The notes under the pieces were generated by a model. The model was not told the origin of the DNA, made no database searches, and saw nothing but the letters and a program-made list of their open reading frames with translations. A stretch of 64,000 bases of DNA from Streptomyces aquilus (lineage in GTDB: Bacteria; Actinomycetota; Actinomycetes; Streptomycetales; Streptomycetaceae): the NCBI RefSeq assembly GCF_003955715.1, contig NZ_CP034463.1:7068001-7132000 (forward strand), written 5' to 3'. The position numbers and the translations under genes are program-made. The first letter of the stretch is position 1, and every line of letters begins with the position of its first letter. Shown here one piece after another: positions 35,797 through 44,588 of this stretch.

Positions 35797-38337
35797 ATGG
35801 ACCCGAACACCCGGGGACCCGAGGAGTACGGCCACGACGATGGGGGCACCTCCCGCTCGAGTGAATTCGAGAGTGGGGGAGGCGGCAACCCGTCGCGCCA
35901 GCGTCCGCCCCGGGACCCGCTCACACCCGGCCTCGGCCAGAGCCCGCCCGCCCTGGCCCGCACGGTGCAGCTGGTCTCCGGTGACCACCTGCTCACCGTC
36001 AACCCCGTCGACGGCAGCGAGATAGAGGCCTGCCCGCCGGGCGAACGGCCCGGCCGGCCGCGCAAGCTCAGTGCCGCCGAACGCGCCGAGACCGACCGCG
36101 CGGCCCGCCCGCCGGCCCCGTCCGGCCCCACCCCGCCCCGGCTGCCGCTGCTGGCCCGCCAGGACGAGCGTGAACGCCTCGTGCGGCTGCTCGCCCGCGG
36201 CCGCTCCGTCCGCCTCACCGGCCCCGCCGGATCGGGCCGCACCAGCCTCCTCGACGTCGTCGCCGAGGACTGCTCGGACCTCGCCCCCGACGGCGTCGTC
36301 CGCCTGAGCGGCTTCCACCGCAGCGCCGACGACCTCCTCCACGACCTCTTCTACGCCGTCTACGACGCCCCCCTGCACCGGCCCGGACACGAGGACCTGC
36401 TCGCCCTCGTCCGGGAGATCGGCGCGGTCGTCGTCCTCGACGACGTCGAGTTCGGCGGCGCCGCGCTCGACGACCTGCTCGAGGCCACCCCCGAGTGCGC
36501 CTTCCTCGTCGCCGCGACCCCGGACGTGCCCGCGCCGTCCGCCGACTCGGCCCTCGAAGAGGTCTTCCTCGGCGGTCTGGACCGGGCCGGGGGAGTGGAG
36601 CTCCTGGAGCGTGCCGTCGGCCGCGTCCTCACCGAGGACGAGGCCAACTGGGCCGGCGACCTCTGGTTCGAGTCCGAAGGGCTGCCGCTGCGGTTCGTGC
36701 AGGCCGGCGCCCTGCTCCGGCAGCGCGACGAGCTGCGCGCCAGCGCCGACGCGTTCGACGAGTTCGGCGTCTTCCAGGGCGCCCAGGTCGACGCCCCCTA
36801 CGAGACCGGCGACGGCGATGACGTGCCGCTGCCCTCCCTCGCCGAGGGTGCCGCACCGGCCGCGCTGCTCGCCGGCCGGCTCAGCGAGTCGGCGCGCGAC
36901 GCCCTGCGGTTCGCCGTGGCGCTCGGCGGTGAGGTGCCGCACCAGGCCCATCTGCCCGCCCTCGTCGGCGACACCCACGCCGACGCGGCGCTCGGTGAGC
37001 TGCTGAGCTGCGCCCTGATCACCCCGGTCGGCTCCCGCTACCGGCTCGCCGCGGGCGTCCGGACCCAGCTGGAGAACGCCGGGTACGGCGACGACACCGA
37101 GGACCGCGCCCTGGCCGCGGCCCGGCACTACGCCTGGTGGGCCGGGCACCCCTCGGTCACGCCCGAGCGGGTGTGCGCCGAGGCCGACGCCGTGCTCGCC
37201 GCCCTCACCGTGCTGGTGCCGGTCGCGGAGCCGTCCGACGAGGACGAGGAGAACGTCACCGTCCAGCTGGCCCGCACCGCCGCGCCCGCGTTCGCCGCCG
37301 GGCTGCACTGGAGCGCCTGGGAGCGCACCCTGCGCTTCGGCGCCGAGGCCGCCCGGGTCACCGGCGAGGTGGGTGAACAGGCCTACTTCCACCACGAGTT
37401 GGGCATCCTGGCGCTCTGCGCCGACCAGCTGGACCGGGCCCGCGCGGAGCTGGAGGCCGCCATCGCGCTGCGCGGCGCCCTCGCCGACAAGCGCGGCACC
37501 GTCGCCGGCCGCCGGGCCCTCGCGCTGGTCTCCGACCGGTCCGGCACGCTGCCGGCCATCACCGCGACCGCCGGCGAGGAGGTGCCCGACGCCCGCCACG
37601 AGGAGTCGCAGTCGCCGCCCGGCGGCATCCCGGCCTTCCCACCGCTCCAGCCGCCGCACGACCCCTCGACCCTGGTCACCCACCGGGCCGTGGCCCCCGC
37701 CCCCGTCATGCCCAACCGCAAGGCCCGCGGCGGCCTCAAGGGCCTCGCCCGGCGCAACCTCGTCGCGGCCGGCGCGGGCGCGCTCCTCGCCGCCGTGCTC
37801 GGCACGGTGGTGACGCTGGGCGCCACGTCCAACAACGACGCGAACAACCCGTCCGACAAGGTCGGCGTCAACCCGTCGGCCAGCCAGGGCGCCGACGACG
37901 GCAGCCTCGGCGCCGACGTCCCGAAGAACGACGACGGCAAGGGCGACACCGGCACGGCCACCAGCCGGCCGACCGACCCGGGCCCGGACGGTACGTTCGG
38001 TACGTCGGACGACCCGACGCCGACGGAGAGCGCGGAGCCCTCCGACGACCCGAGCGGGACGAAGTCGCCCAGCTCGAAGCCGCCGTCGTCGACGCCCAAG
38101 CCGCCGTCGACCTCGGCGTCCCCGACCAAGCCGCCGTCGACCTCGCCGACGCCGACGCCGTCCGAGCCCTCGGGTTCGCCGACGCCGACGACGAGCCCGA
38201 CGCCGGACCCGTCGACCACGCCGTCCACGTCCGACTCCGCCAGCGGCCCGGCCTCCAGCGCGCCTGCCAGCGCCTCCGAGAGCAGCGCCCCCGGAACGCC
38301 GAGCACGTCCGGATCGGCGTCGGGCGCGGTCATCTGA
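35797..38337 (+). CDS. Membrane-anchored P-loop ATPase-like protein with Ser/Thr/Pro-rich tail
   Basis: 846 residues. A disordered N-terminus (1-115) is followed by an AAA/STAND-like nucleotide domain: Walker A-like GPAGSGRT (142-149) with Arg148 where Lys is normal, and Walker B VVVLDD (211-216). A helical region follows (about 390-540, possibly TPR-like near HELGILALCADQLDRARAELEAAIALRG). One membrane helix near 653-677 precedes an acidic and then Ser/Pro/Thr-rich tail of about 170 residues predicted outside. So the ATPase is cytoplasmic and the tail lies in the wall. ATG 35797 has no good ribosome site, so the start is uncertain. Function unknown; a signalling or envelope-stress role is guessed from layout. 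Confidence 0.75.
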   Translation: MDPNTRGPEEYGHDDGGTSRSSEFESGGGGNPSRQRPPRDPLTPGLGQSPPALARTVQLVSGDHLLTVNPVDGSEIEACPPGERPGRPRKLSAAERAETDRAARPPAPSGPTPPRLPLLARQDERERLVRLLARGRSVRLTGPAGSGRTSLLDVVAEDCSDLAPDGVVRLSGFHRSADDLLHDLFYAVYDAPLHRPGHEDLLALVREIGAVVVLDDVEFGGAALDDLLEATPECAFLVAATPDVPAPSADSALEEVFLGGLDRAGGVELLERAVGRVLTEDEANWAGDLWFESEGLPLRFVQAGALLRQRDELRASADAFDEFGVFQGAQVDAPYETGDGDDVPLPSLAEGAAPAALLAGRLSESARDALRFAVALGGEVPHQAHLPALVGDTHADAALGELLSCALITPVGSRYRLAAGVRTQLENAGYGDDTEDRALAAARHYAWWAGHPSVTPERVCAEADAVLAALTVLVPVAEPSDEDEENVTVQLARTAAPAFAAGLHWSAWERTLRFGAEAARVTGEVGEQAYFHHELGILALCADQLDRARAELEAAIALRGALADKRGTVAGRRALALVSDRSGTLPAITATAGEEVPDARHEESQSPPGGIPAFPPLQPPHDPSTLVTHRAVAPAPVMPNRKARGGLKGLARRNLVAAGAGALLAAVLGTVVTLGATSNNDANNPSDKVGVNPSASQGADDGSLGADVPKNDDGKGDTGTATSRPTDPGPDGTFGTSDDPTPTESAEPSDDPSGTKSPSSKPPSSTPKPPSTSASPTKPPSTSPTPTPSEPSGSPTPTTSPTPDPSTTPSTSDSASGPASSAPASASESSAPGTPSTSGSASGAVI
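35849..35882. repeat. Palindromic repeat inside the ATPase gene
   Basis: A stem-loop with arms 35849-35860 and 35865-35882 (CCTCCC…CTCGA against TCGAG…GGGGAGG). As I remember, this sequence type recurs as a dispersed repeat in Streptomyces genomes. Here it is translated in frame as a Gly/Ser stretch in the disordered N-terminus. Confidence 0.5.
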
Positions 38338-38355
38338 CGCGCGTACGCCAGCAGT

Positions 38356-38388
38356 GAGGGCCGGGTTCCCCGTAGGAACCCGGCCCTC
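38356..38388. terminator. Bidirectional terminator
   Basis: A perfect 14-bp stem (38356-38369 with 38375-38388) and 5-base loop between the convergent ATPase-like gene and nucS. Confidence 0.85.
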
Positions 38389-38415
38389 GTCGTCGTAGAG
38401 CCTCGACGGCCGCTG

Positions 38416-39087
38416 TCAGAACAGCCGCAGCTTGTCGTCCTCGATGCCGCGCAGGGCGTCGTAGTCGAGGACGGTGCAGCCGATGCCGCGGTCGGTGGCG
38501 AGGACGCGGGCCTGGGGCTTGATCTCCTGGGCGGCGAAGATGCCGCGGACCGGGGCGAGATGCGGGTCGCGGTTCAACAGCTCCAGGTAGCGGGTGAGTT
38601 GCTCGACGCCGTCGATCTCGCCGCGCCGCTTGATCTCGACCGCGACGGTCTGGCCGTCGGCGTCCCGGCACAGGATGTCGACCGGGCCGATGGCGGTCAT
38701 GTACTCGCGGCGGATGAGGGTGTAGCCGTCGCCGAGGGTATCGATGCGGTCCGCGAGGAGCTCCTGAAGGTGTGCTTCCACGCCGTCCTTGATCAGGCCC
38801 GGGTCGACGCCCAGTTCGTGCGAGGAGTCGTGGAGGATCTCCTCCATCGTGATGATCAGCTTCTCGCCGGCCTTGTTGATGACGGTCCAGACGCCCTCTT
38901 CGTCGCCCGCACCCTCCTTCAACGTGCAGGGCGGCGACATCCAGTTCAGGGGCTTGTAGGCCCGGTCGTCCGCGTGGATCGAGACGCTGCCGTCCGCCTT
39001 CACGAGGATCAGACGGGGCGCGGACGGGAGGTGGGCGGTGAGCCGGCCCGCGTAGTCGACGGAGCACCGGGCAATGACGAGACGCAT
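38416..39087 (-). CDS. nucS: NucS/EndoMS mismatch-specific endonuclease
   Basis: 223 residues from ATG 39087. In actinobacteria lacking MutS/MutL, NucS cuts both strands at mismatches and gives non-canonical mismatch repair with the beta clamp. Features: N-terminal dimerisation domain starting [12 protein letters not shown], and a RecB-like nuclease domain with the PVDILCRD…VAVEIKRRG core (catalytic Asp, Glu and Lys). The C-terminal LRLF ending is consistent with a clamp-binding tail. It is a single gene. Confidence 0.95.
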   Translation of the reverse strand: MRLVIARCSVDYAGRLTAHLPSAPRLILVKADGSVSIHADDRAYKPLNWMSPPCTLKEGAGDEEGVWTVINKAGEKLIITMEEILHDSSHELGVDPGLIKDGVEAHLQELLADRIDTLGDGYTLIRREYMTAIGPVDILCRDADGQTVAVEIKRRGEIDGVEQLTRYLELLNRDPHLAPVRGIFAAQEIKPQARVLATDRGIGCTVLDYDALRGIEDDKLRLF

Positions 39088-39341
39088 GGTGGGCAACGCT
39101 ACTCGACGGCGCGCCGTCGAAGCGATTCGGCCCGTAGCACCCGGAACGACCCTTGTTCATTTGTGGCCGATTGTGTGCCCATTGGGGACCCTCTATGTAC
39201 GCAATCTCCTGGTGCCGTCACGGCCCGTTGCCTACCGTAGTAAACGGGAGGTCGCGAGGCATGTACTCAGCGTGTTCGGCATCGCGGACTCCCTCATCTG
39301 TCCGGCAACCCCTGTTGCTTGGGGGTGCGAGAGGAGAACCC

Positions 39342-39734
39342 ATGTCGCTCGACGTCTCACCGGCCCTACTCGAGAAGGCCGAGCGAGGCGAGGTCGACGA
39401 AGCGGAATTCGTCGACTGCGTCCGGACCTCCCTGCCCTACGCATGGGAGATGATCAGCTCCCTGGTGGCCCAGCTGAAGGTCGACGGCGGTTCCTTCGCC
39501 GACAACCAGACGCCCCCGCCGGACGAGCAGGCACGCGGTCAGCTGCTGCGTGCGCTCGCGAGTGACGCGATACGCGGCGCGCTGCAACGGCACTTCGGGG
39601 TACGGCTGGCGTTCCAGAACTGCCACCGGGTGGCGGTGTTCCCGCTGGACGCCTCGGTGAACGAGACGCTGGCCCGCTTCACCTCGGTCCGCAGTCAACT
39701 GCTGAACCAGTCCCCGGAGTTCCGGGACTGCTGA
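39342..39734 (+). CDS. Small conserved actinobacterial protein (SCO5389-like)
   Basis: 130 residues; ATG behind GAGGAG. A soluble, mostly helical protein with MSLDVSPALLEKAERGEVDEAEFVDCVRTSLP-type N-terminus (acidic), then RGALQRHFGVRLAFQNCHRVAVFP. I recognise it as a conserved Streptomyces family without assigned function. The longer upstream frame lacks coding character. It stands alone with 254 bases of upstream DNA and is convergent with the oxidoreductase gene. Confidence 0.82.
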   Translation: MSLDVSPALLEKAERGEVDEAEFVDCVRTSLPYAWEMISSLVAQLKVDGGSFADNQTPPPDEQARGQLLRALASDAIRGALQRHFGVRLAFQNCHRVAVFPLDASVNETLARFTSVRSQLLNQSPEFRDC

Positions 39735-39750
39735 CGCAGCGAGCCGTTCG

Positions 39751-39798
39751 CTTGCCGCTCCTTACGCGGGAGGTGCATTCAGTACAGGGGCGGCAAGC
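39751..39798. terminator. Inverted repeat between convergent genes
   Basis: GCTTGCCGC (39751-39759) and GCGGCAAGC (39790-39798) pair perfectly with a 30-base loop, between the stop of the small conserved gene and the end of the oxidoreductase gene. Confidence 0.55.
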
Positions 39799-39816
39799 TC
39801 TGCGCGGGGCCCACGG

Positions 39817-40845
39817 TCAGCCGAGGTGGGGGAGCACCTCGGCGCCCAGCCGTCGTACGTTCTCCTCGGTGGCCGCGAGGTCTCCCGAGCCCTCGACGAG
39901 CAGGGCGAAGCGGGAGATGCCGGTCCGCTCGCTGGTGGCGGCGAGCCGGTCGGCGCACAGCCGGGGAGTGCCCACCGGGTGCAGCCCGCAGAGCAGTTCG
40001 GTGTACGCCACCGGATCGCGCATCGAGCGATGGCGGCCGTCGACCGTCACATGGGCCTCCAGGCCCTGCCGCAGCCAGCCCGGCATCGCCTTCACCAGCG
40101 CCTCCACGGCGTCCGTGCGCTTGTCGGCGATCTGGCAGACACCGGCGGAGACATGGGCGGCGAGCGCGATCTCGTCCGGCGAACGGCCCGCCGCGCGCGC
40201 GTGCTTGCGCCACAGGCCGACCATCTCCGCCTTCTCCTCGTCCCCGACATGCATCCCGAGCAGCATCGGCAGCCCGCGCTCGGCCGCCAGCCGCACGCTC
40301 GCCGGGGATGTGCAGGCGACGATCACCTCAGGGCCGTCCGCTTCTGTCAGCGCCTCGGACGGGCGCGGTACGACGGGGACCTCACGGAAGCGGTAGCGCT
40401 CGCCGTCGGCCGAGACAGACGGGTCGCGCAGCCAGCGCACCAGCAGATCGAGTGATTCCGGGAACCCCTTCTCGTAGGCCGCGAGCCCGGACCCGAACAC
40501 CTCCAGGTCGACCCACGGCCCGCCGCGCCCGACGCCCAGCGAGAAGCGTCCGCCCGAGGTGAGGTGCAGCAGCGCGGCCTGCTCGCCCAGGGCCACCGGG
40601 TGGGCGGTGGGCAGCACGCTGACGGCGGTGCCGACGCGGAGCCGGCGGGTGCGGCCCAGCAGTAACGCGGCCAGGGTGATCGCCGACGGGCAGGTGCCGT
40701 ACGGCACGAAGTGGTGCTCGGCCAGCCAGACCGAGTCCAGGCCCGCTTCCTCGGCGACCTCGGCCGAGCGGACCGCGCGGTGCAGCGCCTCCCCCTGGCC
40801 CTGTCCCGGGAACTGGGCGGCCAACACGAAACTTCCAACGCGCAT
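39817..40845 (-). CDS. Luciferase-like (LLM class) flavin-dependent oxidoreductase
   Basis: 342 residues from ATG 40845 with AGGAAAAG upstream. Bacterial luciferase-type TIM barrel: LDSVWLAEHHFVPYG, LRVGTAVSVLPTAHPVALGEQAALLHLTSGGRFSLGVGRG. It is probably an F420- or FMN-dependent monooxygenase or reductase; the substrate cannot be told. The longer open frame (to 41223) is unlikely, since family members begin at this point and a GC-rich region with promoter space follows. It has no operon partners. Confidence 0.92.
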   Translation of the reverse strand: MRVGSFVLAAQFPGQGQGEALHRAVRSAEVAEEAGLDSVWLAEHHFVPYGTCPSAITLAALLLGRTRRLRVGTAVSVLPTAHPVALGEQAALLHLTSGGRFSLGVGRGGPWVDLEVFGSGLAAYEKGFPESLDLLVRWLRDPSVSADGERYRFREVPVVPRPSEALTEADGPEVIVACTSPASVRLAAERGLPMLLGMHVGDEEKAEMVGLWRKHARAAGRSPDEIALAAHVSAGVCQIADKRTDAVEALVKAMPGWLRQGLEAHVTVDGRHRSMRDPVAYTELLCGLHPVGTPRLCADRLAATSERTGISRFALLVEGSGDLAATEENVRRLGAEVLPHLG

Positions 40846-41068
40846 GTGCTTTTCCTGCTTCCTTGGCTCCGACGCGGAGCTCCCCCACCCGGCATAACCG
40901 TGTGACACGTGCCGAGGACACGGCCTGGCGAAGAGATTTGCGGATTGTCTGCCGAATGCGGCGCCCGTGAGGGGGACTTGCGGGGGTTGGTGCCCTTCGC
41001 GTACCCCTGTCCGCGCCGCGTACGCTGGACACGGCCCGTGCTTCCTGTATAGCCCCGAGAGGTGTTCC

Positions 41069-41398
41069 GTGTCCCCGCGTCGCAACCGACCCAAGGGTTC
41101 CGATTCCGGCCGGAGCGCCGAGGACGACCGGTCCGGCCGGTACGGCGGCTGGCAGTCCACGGAGAGCTGGCAGGGCGAGGAGTGGAACGTCCGGCATGTG
41201 GCGGGCGCGAGTGCCCAGGGCAAGTCCTACCGCTGCCCGGGCTGCGACCAGCTGATCCCGGACGGCGTCCCGCACGTGGTGGCCTGGCCGGACCATTCCG
41301 GGGTGGACGAGCGCCGGCACTGGCACAAGGCGTGCTGGAACGCGAAGGACCGCCGCACCACGCGGGTGCAGCGGTCCCGTAACGCGCCGAGGTTCTAG
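41069..41398 (+). CDS. Small protein with a zinc-type motif
   Basis: 109 residues from GTG 41069, 7 bases after GAGAGG. The N-terminal half is basic and disordered (SPRRNRPKG…RYGGWQS). The C-terminal half has CPGC…HxWHKxCW (YRCPGCDQLIPDG, RRHWHKACWNAKDRR), a plausible Cys2-His-Cys zinc site. It is conserved in actinobacteria as far as I know and sometimes labelled ATP/GTP-binding without basis. It converges on the ABC genes with a gap of 8 bases. Function unknown. Confidence 0.82.
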   Translation: MSPRRNRPKGSDSGRSAEDDRSGRYGGWQSTESWQGEEWNVRHVAGASAQGKSYRCPGCDQLIPDGVPHVVAWPDHSGVDERRHWHKACWNAKDRRTTRVQRSRNAPRF

Positions 41399-41406
41399 GA
41401 CTCGGC

Positions 41407-42321
41407 TCAGACGTCCCGCTTCTCCAGCAGGGCGCAGGCGCCGGCGAACGCGACGGCCGTCACGCCGAGCATGATCCACAGCGGGTCCCAGCCGGACGGG
41501 CCGGACTCGGTGAGCGAGTTGGAGTAGAAGACGCTCAGCTGGTTCGGGATGGAGTACTCGAACAGGGCCTCGCGCAGCTTCTCCAGCGAGGACGAGAACA
41601 TGAACAGCGCGATGACCAGCGGGGCCAGCACCACACCGATCATGATGGTGATCGCGCCCGCCGAGTGCCGGATGATCGAGCCGATGACGAGCGAGAGCAG
41701 GCCGAGCAGCGCCAGGTAGAGCGAGATGCCGAGGGTGCCCTTGAGCCATTCGCCGCCGGAGGGGTCGCGCACGCCGCTGCTGTCCAGCAGGGCCACGTCC
41801 GCGAGGGCGACCAGGAGCGCCGAGGCGAAGGTCACCACGAAGGCGACGGCGAAGAAGACGATCGCCTTCGCGGTCAGCACCCGGATGCGGTTCGGGCAGG
41901 CGGTCGTCGTGGTGCGGATCATGCCGGTGCCGTACTCGGAGGCGGTGGTCAGCACGCCGAGCGTGATGATGCACATGCTGCCGAGCAGCAGCCCGAAGAA
42001 GCCGAACGACAGCGGGTTCTCCCCGGCGAGGTCGGTCTCGCCGGCGCTGCTCGACACCACCACGGCGGCGAGCAGACCGATCCCGACGACGAGCAGGATG
42101 AACACCCCGAGCGTCCACATCGTCGACCGCACGGAACGGATCTTCGTCCACTCGGAGGCGATGGCGTGCCCGAGGTGCGTGCGCACCACCGGGATCGGCG
42201 AGGTGTACGTCGGGTACGAGCCGGCGGGCGCCGACTGCCAGTGGGGCGCGGGCGCCTGCGCCATCTGAGGCTGAGGCTGGGGCACGGCGGCCTGCGGCAT
42301 CGGAGGCTGGGGCGTACTCAT
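41407..42321 (-). CDS. ABC-2 type permease, exporter pair 1
   Basis: 304 residues; the ATG at 42321 overlaps the ATPase stop by 4 bases. A Pro/Gln-rich cytoplasmic N-terminus (about 1-45), then SEWTKIRSVRSTMWTL, a motif shared with the second pair, followed by about six membrane helices; SEYGTGMIRTTTTACPNR is the conserved cytoplasmic loop. Family members export peptides or antibiotics or modulate the membrane; the substrate is unknown. Confidence 0.9.
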   Translation of the reverse strand: MSTPQPPMPQAAVPQPQPQMAQAPAPHWQSAPAGSYPTYTSPIPVVRTHLGHAIASEWTKIRSVRSTMWTLGVFILLVVGIGLLAAVVVSSSAGETDLAGENPLSFGFFGLLLGSMCIITLGVLTTASEYGTGMIRTTTTACPNRIRVLTAKAIVFFAVAFVVTFASALLVALADVALLDSSGVRDPSGGEWLKGTLGISLYLALLGLLSLVIGSIIRHSAGAITIMIGVVLAPLVIALFMFSSSLEKLREALFEYSIPNQLSVFYSNSLTESGPSGWDPLWIMLGVTAVAFAGACALLEKRDV

Positions 42322-43712
42322 CGGGCGTCCTCGGGCTTGGTCAGGTCGGCGGCGGGCGGGGTGGGCGCGGCACCGGCGGCGGAGACCGGGGCGGCGTCGG
42401 CGGTGGGTGCCGGGGCGGCGGGCTGCGCGGGGGCCGCGGCCGCCGGGGGCTGCTGCGGGGCACCTGCCGGCGCCGGGGCCGCCGCGGGCTGCTTGGTGAG
42501 GCCGGGGGCCTGGACGGGGGCCTGCGGCGCCACGGGGGCGTACGGGTTCGCGGCCGGAGCGGCCGGGGCCTGGGCACCGTAAGGACCGGCGGGCGTGCCG
42601 GGGGCGCCCGGAGCCGCGTACGGGCCCGCTGGGGGCTGCGAGGCGCCGTACGGGCCCGGCGTCTGCTGGTCCTGCGGAGCGAACTGCTGCTGGGGCGGCG
42701 GCGGGGCGTACCAGTCGGGCTGGCCCTGGCCGGGGACCGGCATCGGGGGCTGGGCGCCGGGCGGCACGGGCTGCATGAGCCCGGCCTTCTGGTCGATGGT
42801 CGAGCGGTAGTCGACGGCCCCCTGCGTCATCCGCATGTACGCCTCCTCCAGCGAGGCGGAGTGCGGCGACAGCTCCCACAGCCGTACGTCGGTGTCGTGG
42901 GCGATGTCGCTGATGCGGGGGAGCGGGAGTCCGGTGATCCGCAGCGCGCCGTCCTGCTCGGGCAGCACATGGCCGCCGGCCTCCGTCAGCGCGGACGTCA
43001 GCTTCTCGCGCAGCTGCGGCTCGGTGTCGGGGGTGCGGACCCGCGCGAAGCCCGCGGAGTTCGCCGCGATGAAGTCGTTCACGCTCATGTCGGCCAGCAG
43101 CTGGCCGCGCCCGATGACGATCAGGTGGTCGGCGGTCAGCGCCATCTCGCTCATGAGGTGCGAGGAGACGAAGACCGTACGGCCCTCCGCGGCCAGCGCC
43201 TTCATCAGGTTGCGCACCCAGAGGATGCCCTCGGGGTCGAGGCCGTTGACCGGCTCGTCGAAGAGCAGGACCTGCGGGTCGCCGAGGAGCGCGGCGGCGA
43301 TGCCGAGCCGCTGGCCCATGCCGAGGGAGAAGCCCTTGGAACGTTTCCGCGCCACGTCCTGGAGGCCGACCACACCGAGCACCTCGTCCACCCGGCGGGC
43401 CGGGATGCCGGAGAGCTGGGCGAGGCAGAGGAGGTGGTTGCGGGCGTGCCGGCCGCCGTGGACCGCCTTGGCGTCGAGGAGCGCGCCGACCTGGCGGGGG
43501 GCGTTCGGCAGCTTGCGGTACGGGTAGCCGCCGATCGTCACCTGCCCCGAGGTGGGGTTGTCCAGGCCCAGGATCATCCGCATCGTCGTCGACTTGCCCG
43601 AGCCGTTGGGGCCCAGGAAGCCGGTGACGGCACCGGGCCGCACCTGGAAGGAAAGGTTGTACACAGCGGTCTTGTCGCCATATTGCTTGGTCAGGCCGAC
43701 TGCCTCGATCAT
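42318..43712 (-). CDS. ABC transporter ATPase with long Pro/Ala-rich tail, pair 1
   Basis: 464 residues from ATG 43712 (a GTG at 43721 would add 3). The first ~310 residues are a normal ATPase: GPNGSGKSTT, FSLGMGQRLGIAAALLGDP, VLLFDEPVNGLDPEG, SSHLMSEM. After that comes an unusual tail of about 140 residues rich in Pro, Ala, Gln and Gly (PGPYG, APPPPQQQ types), absent from the paralogue in pair 2. The N-terminus of its permease partner is also Pro/Gln-rich, hinting at a shared disordered interface. Translationally coupled to the permease. Confidence 0.92.
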   Translation of the reverse strand: MIEAVGLTKQYGDKTAVYNLSFQVRPGAVTGFLGPNGSGKSTTMRMILGLDNPTSGQVTIGGYPYRKLPNAPRQVGALLDAKAVHGGRHARNHLLCLAQLSGIPARRVDEVLGVVGLQDVARKRSKGFSLGMGQRLGIAAALLGDPQVLLFDEPVNGLDPEGILWVRNLMKALAAEGRTVFVSSHLMSEMALTADHLIVIGRGQLLADMSVNDFIAANSAGFARVRTPDTEPQLREKLTSALTEAGGHVLPEQDGALRITGLPLPRISDIAHDTDVRLWELSPHSASLEEAYMRMTQGAVDYRSTIDQKAGLMQPVPPGAQPPMPVPGQGQPDWYAPPPPQQQFAPQDQQTPGPYGASQPPAGPYAAPGAPGTPAGPYGAQAPAAPAANPYAPVAPQAPVQAPGLTKQPAAAPAPAGAPQQPPAAAAPAQPAAPAPTADAAPVSAAGAAPTPPAADLTKPEDAR

Positions 43713-43815
43713 GCTCCGCACCCATCGAAAGGTTCAGGACAGCAGGGCGCACGCCCCCGTAAGGGTTAGGAGCTTATCCGGGCGCTGACGGTTCCACTCA
43801 AGAGGCCGTAAAGCC

Positions 43816-44586
43816 TCAGGCATCTCTCTTCTTCAGCAGCAGGTACCCGCCCGCGATCGCCGCCGCCACCCACAGCACCATGATCGCGAGCCCGCCCCAG
43901 GGGCCGTACGGGGTGTCGTCGTCGATCGGCGTGACCACCTGCATGATCTTGCTGCCGGCCTGGTCGGGCAGGTACCGGCCGATCTTCTTGGTGGCCGAGA
44001 CATTGCCGAGGATGTTGGAGATCAGGAAGAAGAACGGCATCAGGATGCCCAGCGACAGCATCGGCGAGCGCAGCATCACGGCGACGCCCATGGAGAACAT
44101 CGCGATGAGGGTCATGTAGAGCCCGCCGCCGATCACCGCGCGCAGCACGCCCTCGTCGCCGATGTGCGCCCGGTGTTCGCCGAGCATGGCCTGCCCGAGG
44201 AAGAACGCGACGAAGCTGGTGACGAGGCCGACGACGAGACAGAGGCCGGTCGCGACCCCGATCTTGCTGAACAGGAAGGTGCCGCGCTGCGGTACGGCGG
44301 CCAGCGAGGTGCGGATCATGCCGGTGCTGTACTCGTTGGACACCACCAGCACCCCGAACACGATCATCGCGAGCTGGCCGAGGCTCATCCCGGCGAAGCT
44401 GATGAAGGTCGGGTCGAAGGAGAGCTGGTCCTTGCGGCTCATCTTGTCGAACTCGTTCTTCGACAGGGCCGAGATCAGCATGCCGAGCGCGAGGGTGACG
44501 ACCACGGCGAGGGAGAGCGTCCACACCGTGGACGCCACCGACCGGATCTTGGTCCACTCGGACCGGACGACCTGGGCTGCCGCCAT
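43816..44586 (-). CDS. ABC-2 type permease, exporter pair 2
   Basis: 256 residues, six likely membrane helices. It is a paralogue of the pair 1 permease (SEWTKIRSVASTVWTL, SNEYSTGMIRTSLAAVPQRG, ending LLLKKRDA against LLEKRDV) but without the Pro/Gln-rich N-terminus. It starts 2 bases after its ATPase, so the two are cotranscribed; a 100-base gap separates it from pair 1, so all four genes may be one transcript. Confidence 0.92.
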   Translation of the reverse strand: MAAAQVVRSEWTKIRSVASTVWTLSLAVVVTLALGMLISALSKNEFDKMSRKDQLSFDPTFISFAGMSLGQLAMIVFGVLVVSNEYSTGMIRTSLAAVPQRGTFLFSKIGVATGLCLVVGLVTSFVAFFLGQAMLGEHRAHIGDEGVLRAVIGGGLYMTLIAMFSMGVAVMLRSPMLSLGILMPFFFLISNILGNVSATKKIGRYLPDQAGSKIMQVVTPIDDDTPYGPWGGLAIMVLWVAAAIAGGYLLLKKRDA

Positions 44587-44588
44587 GG

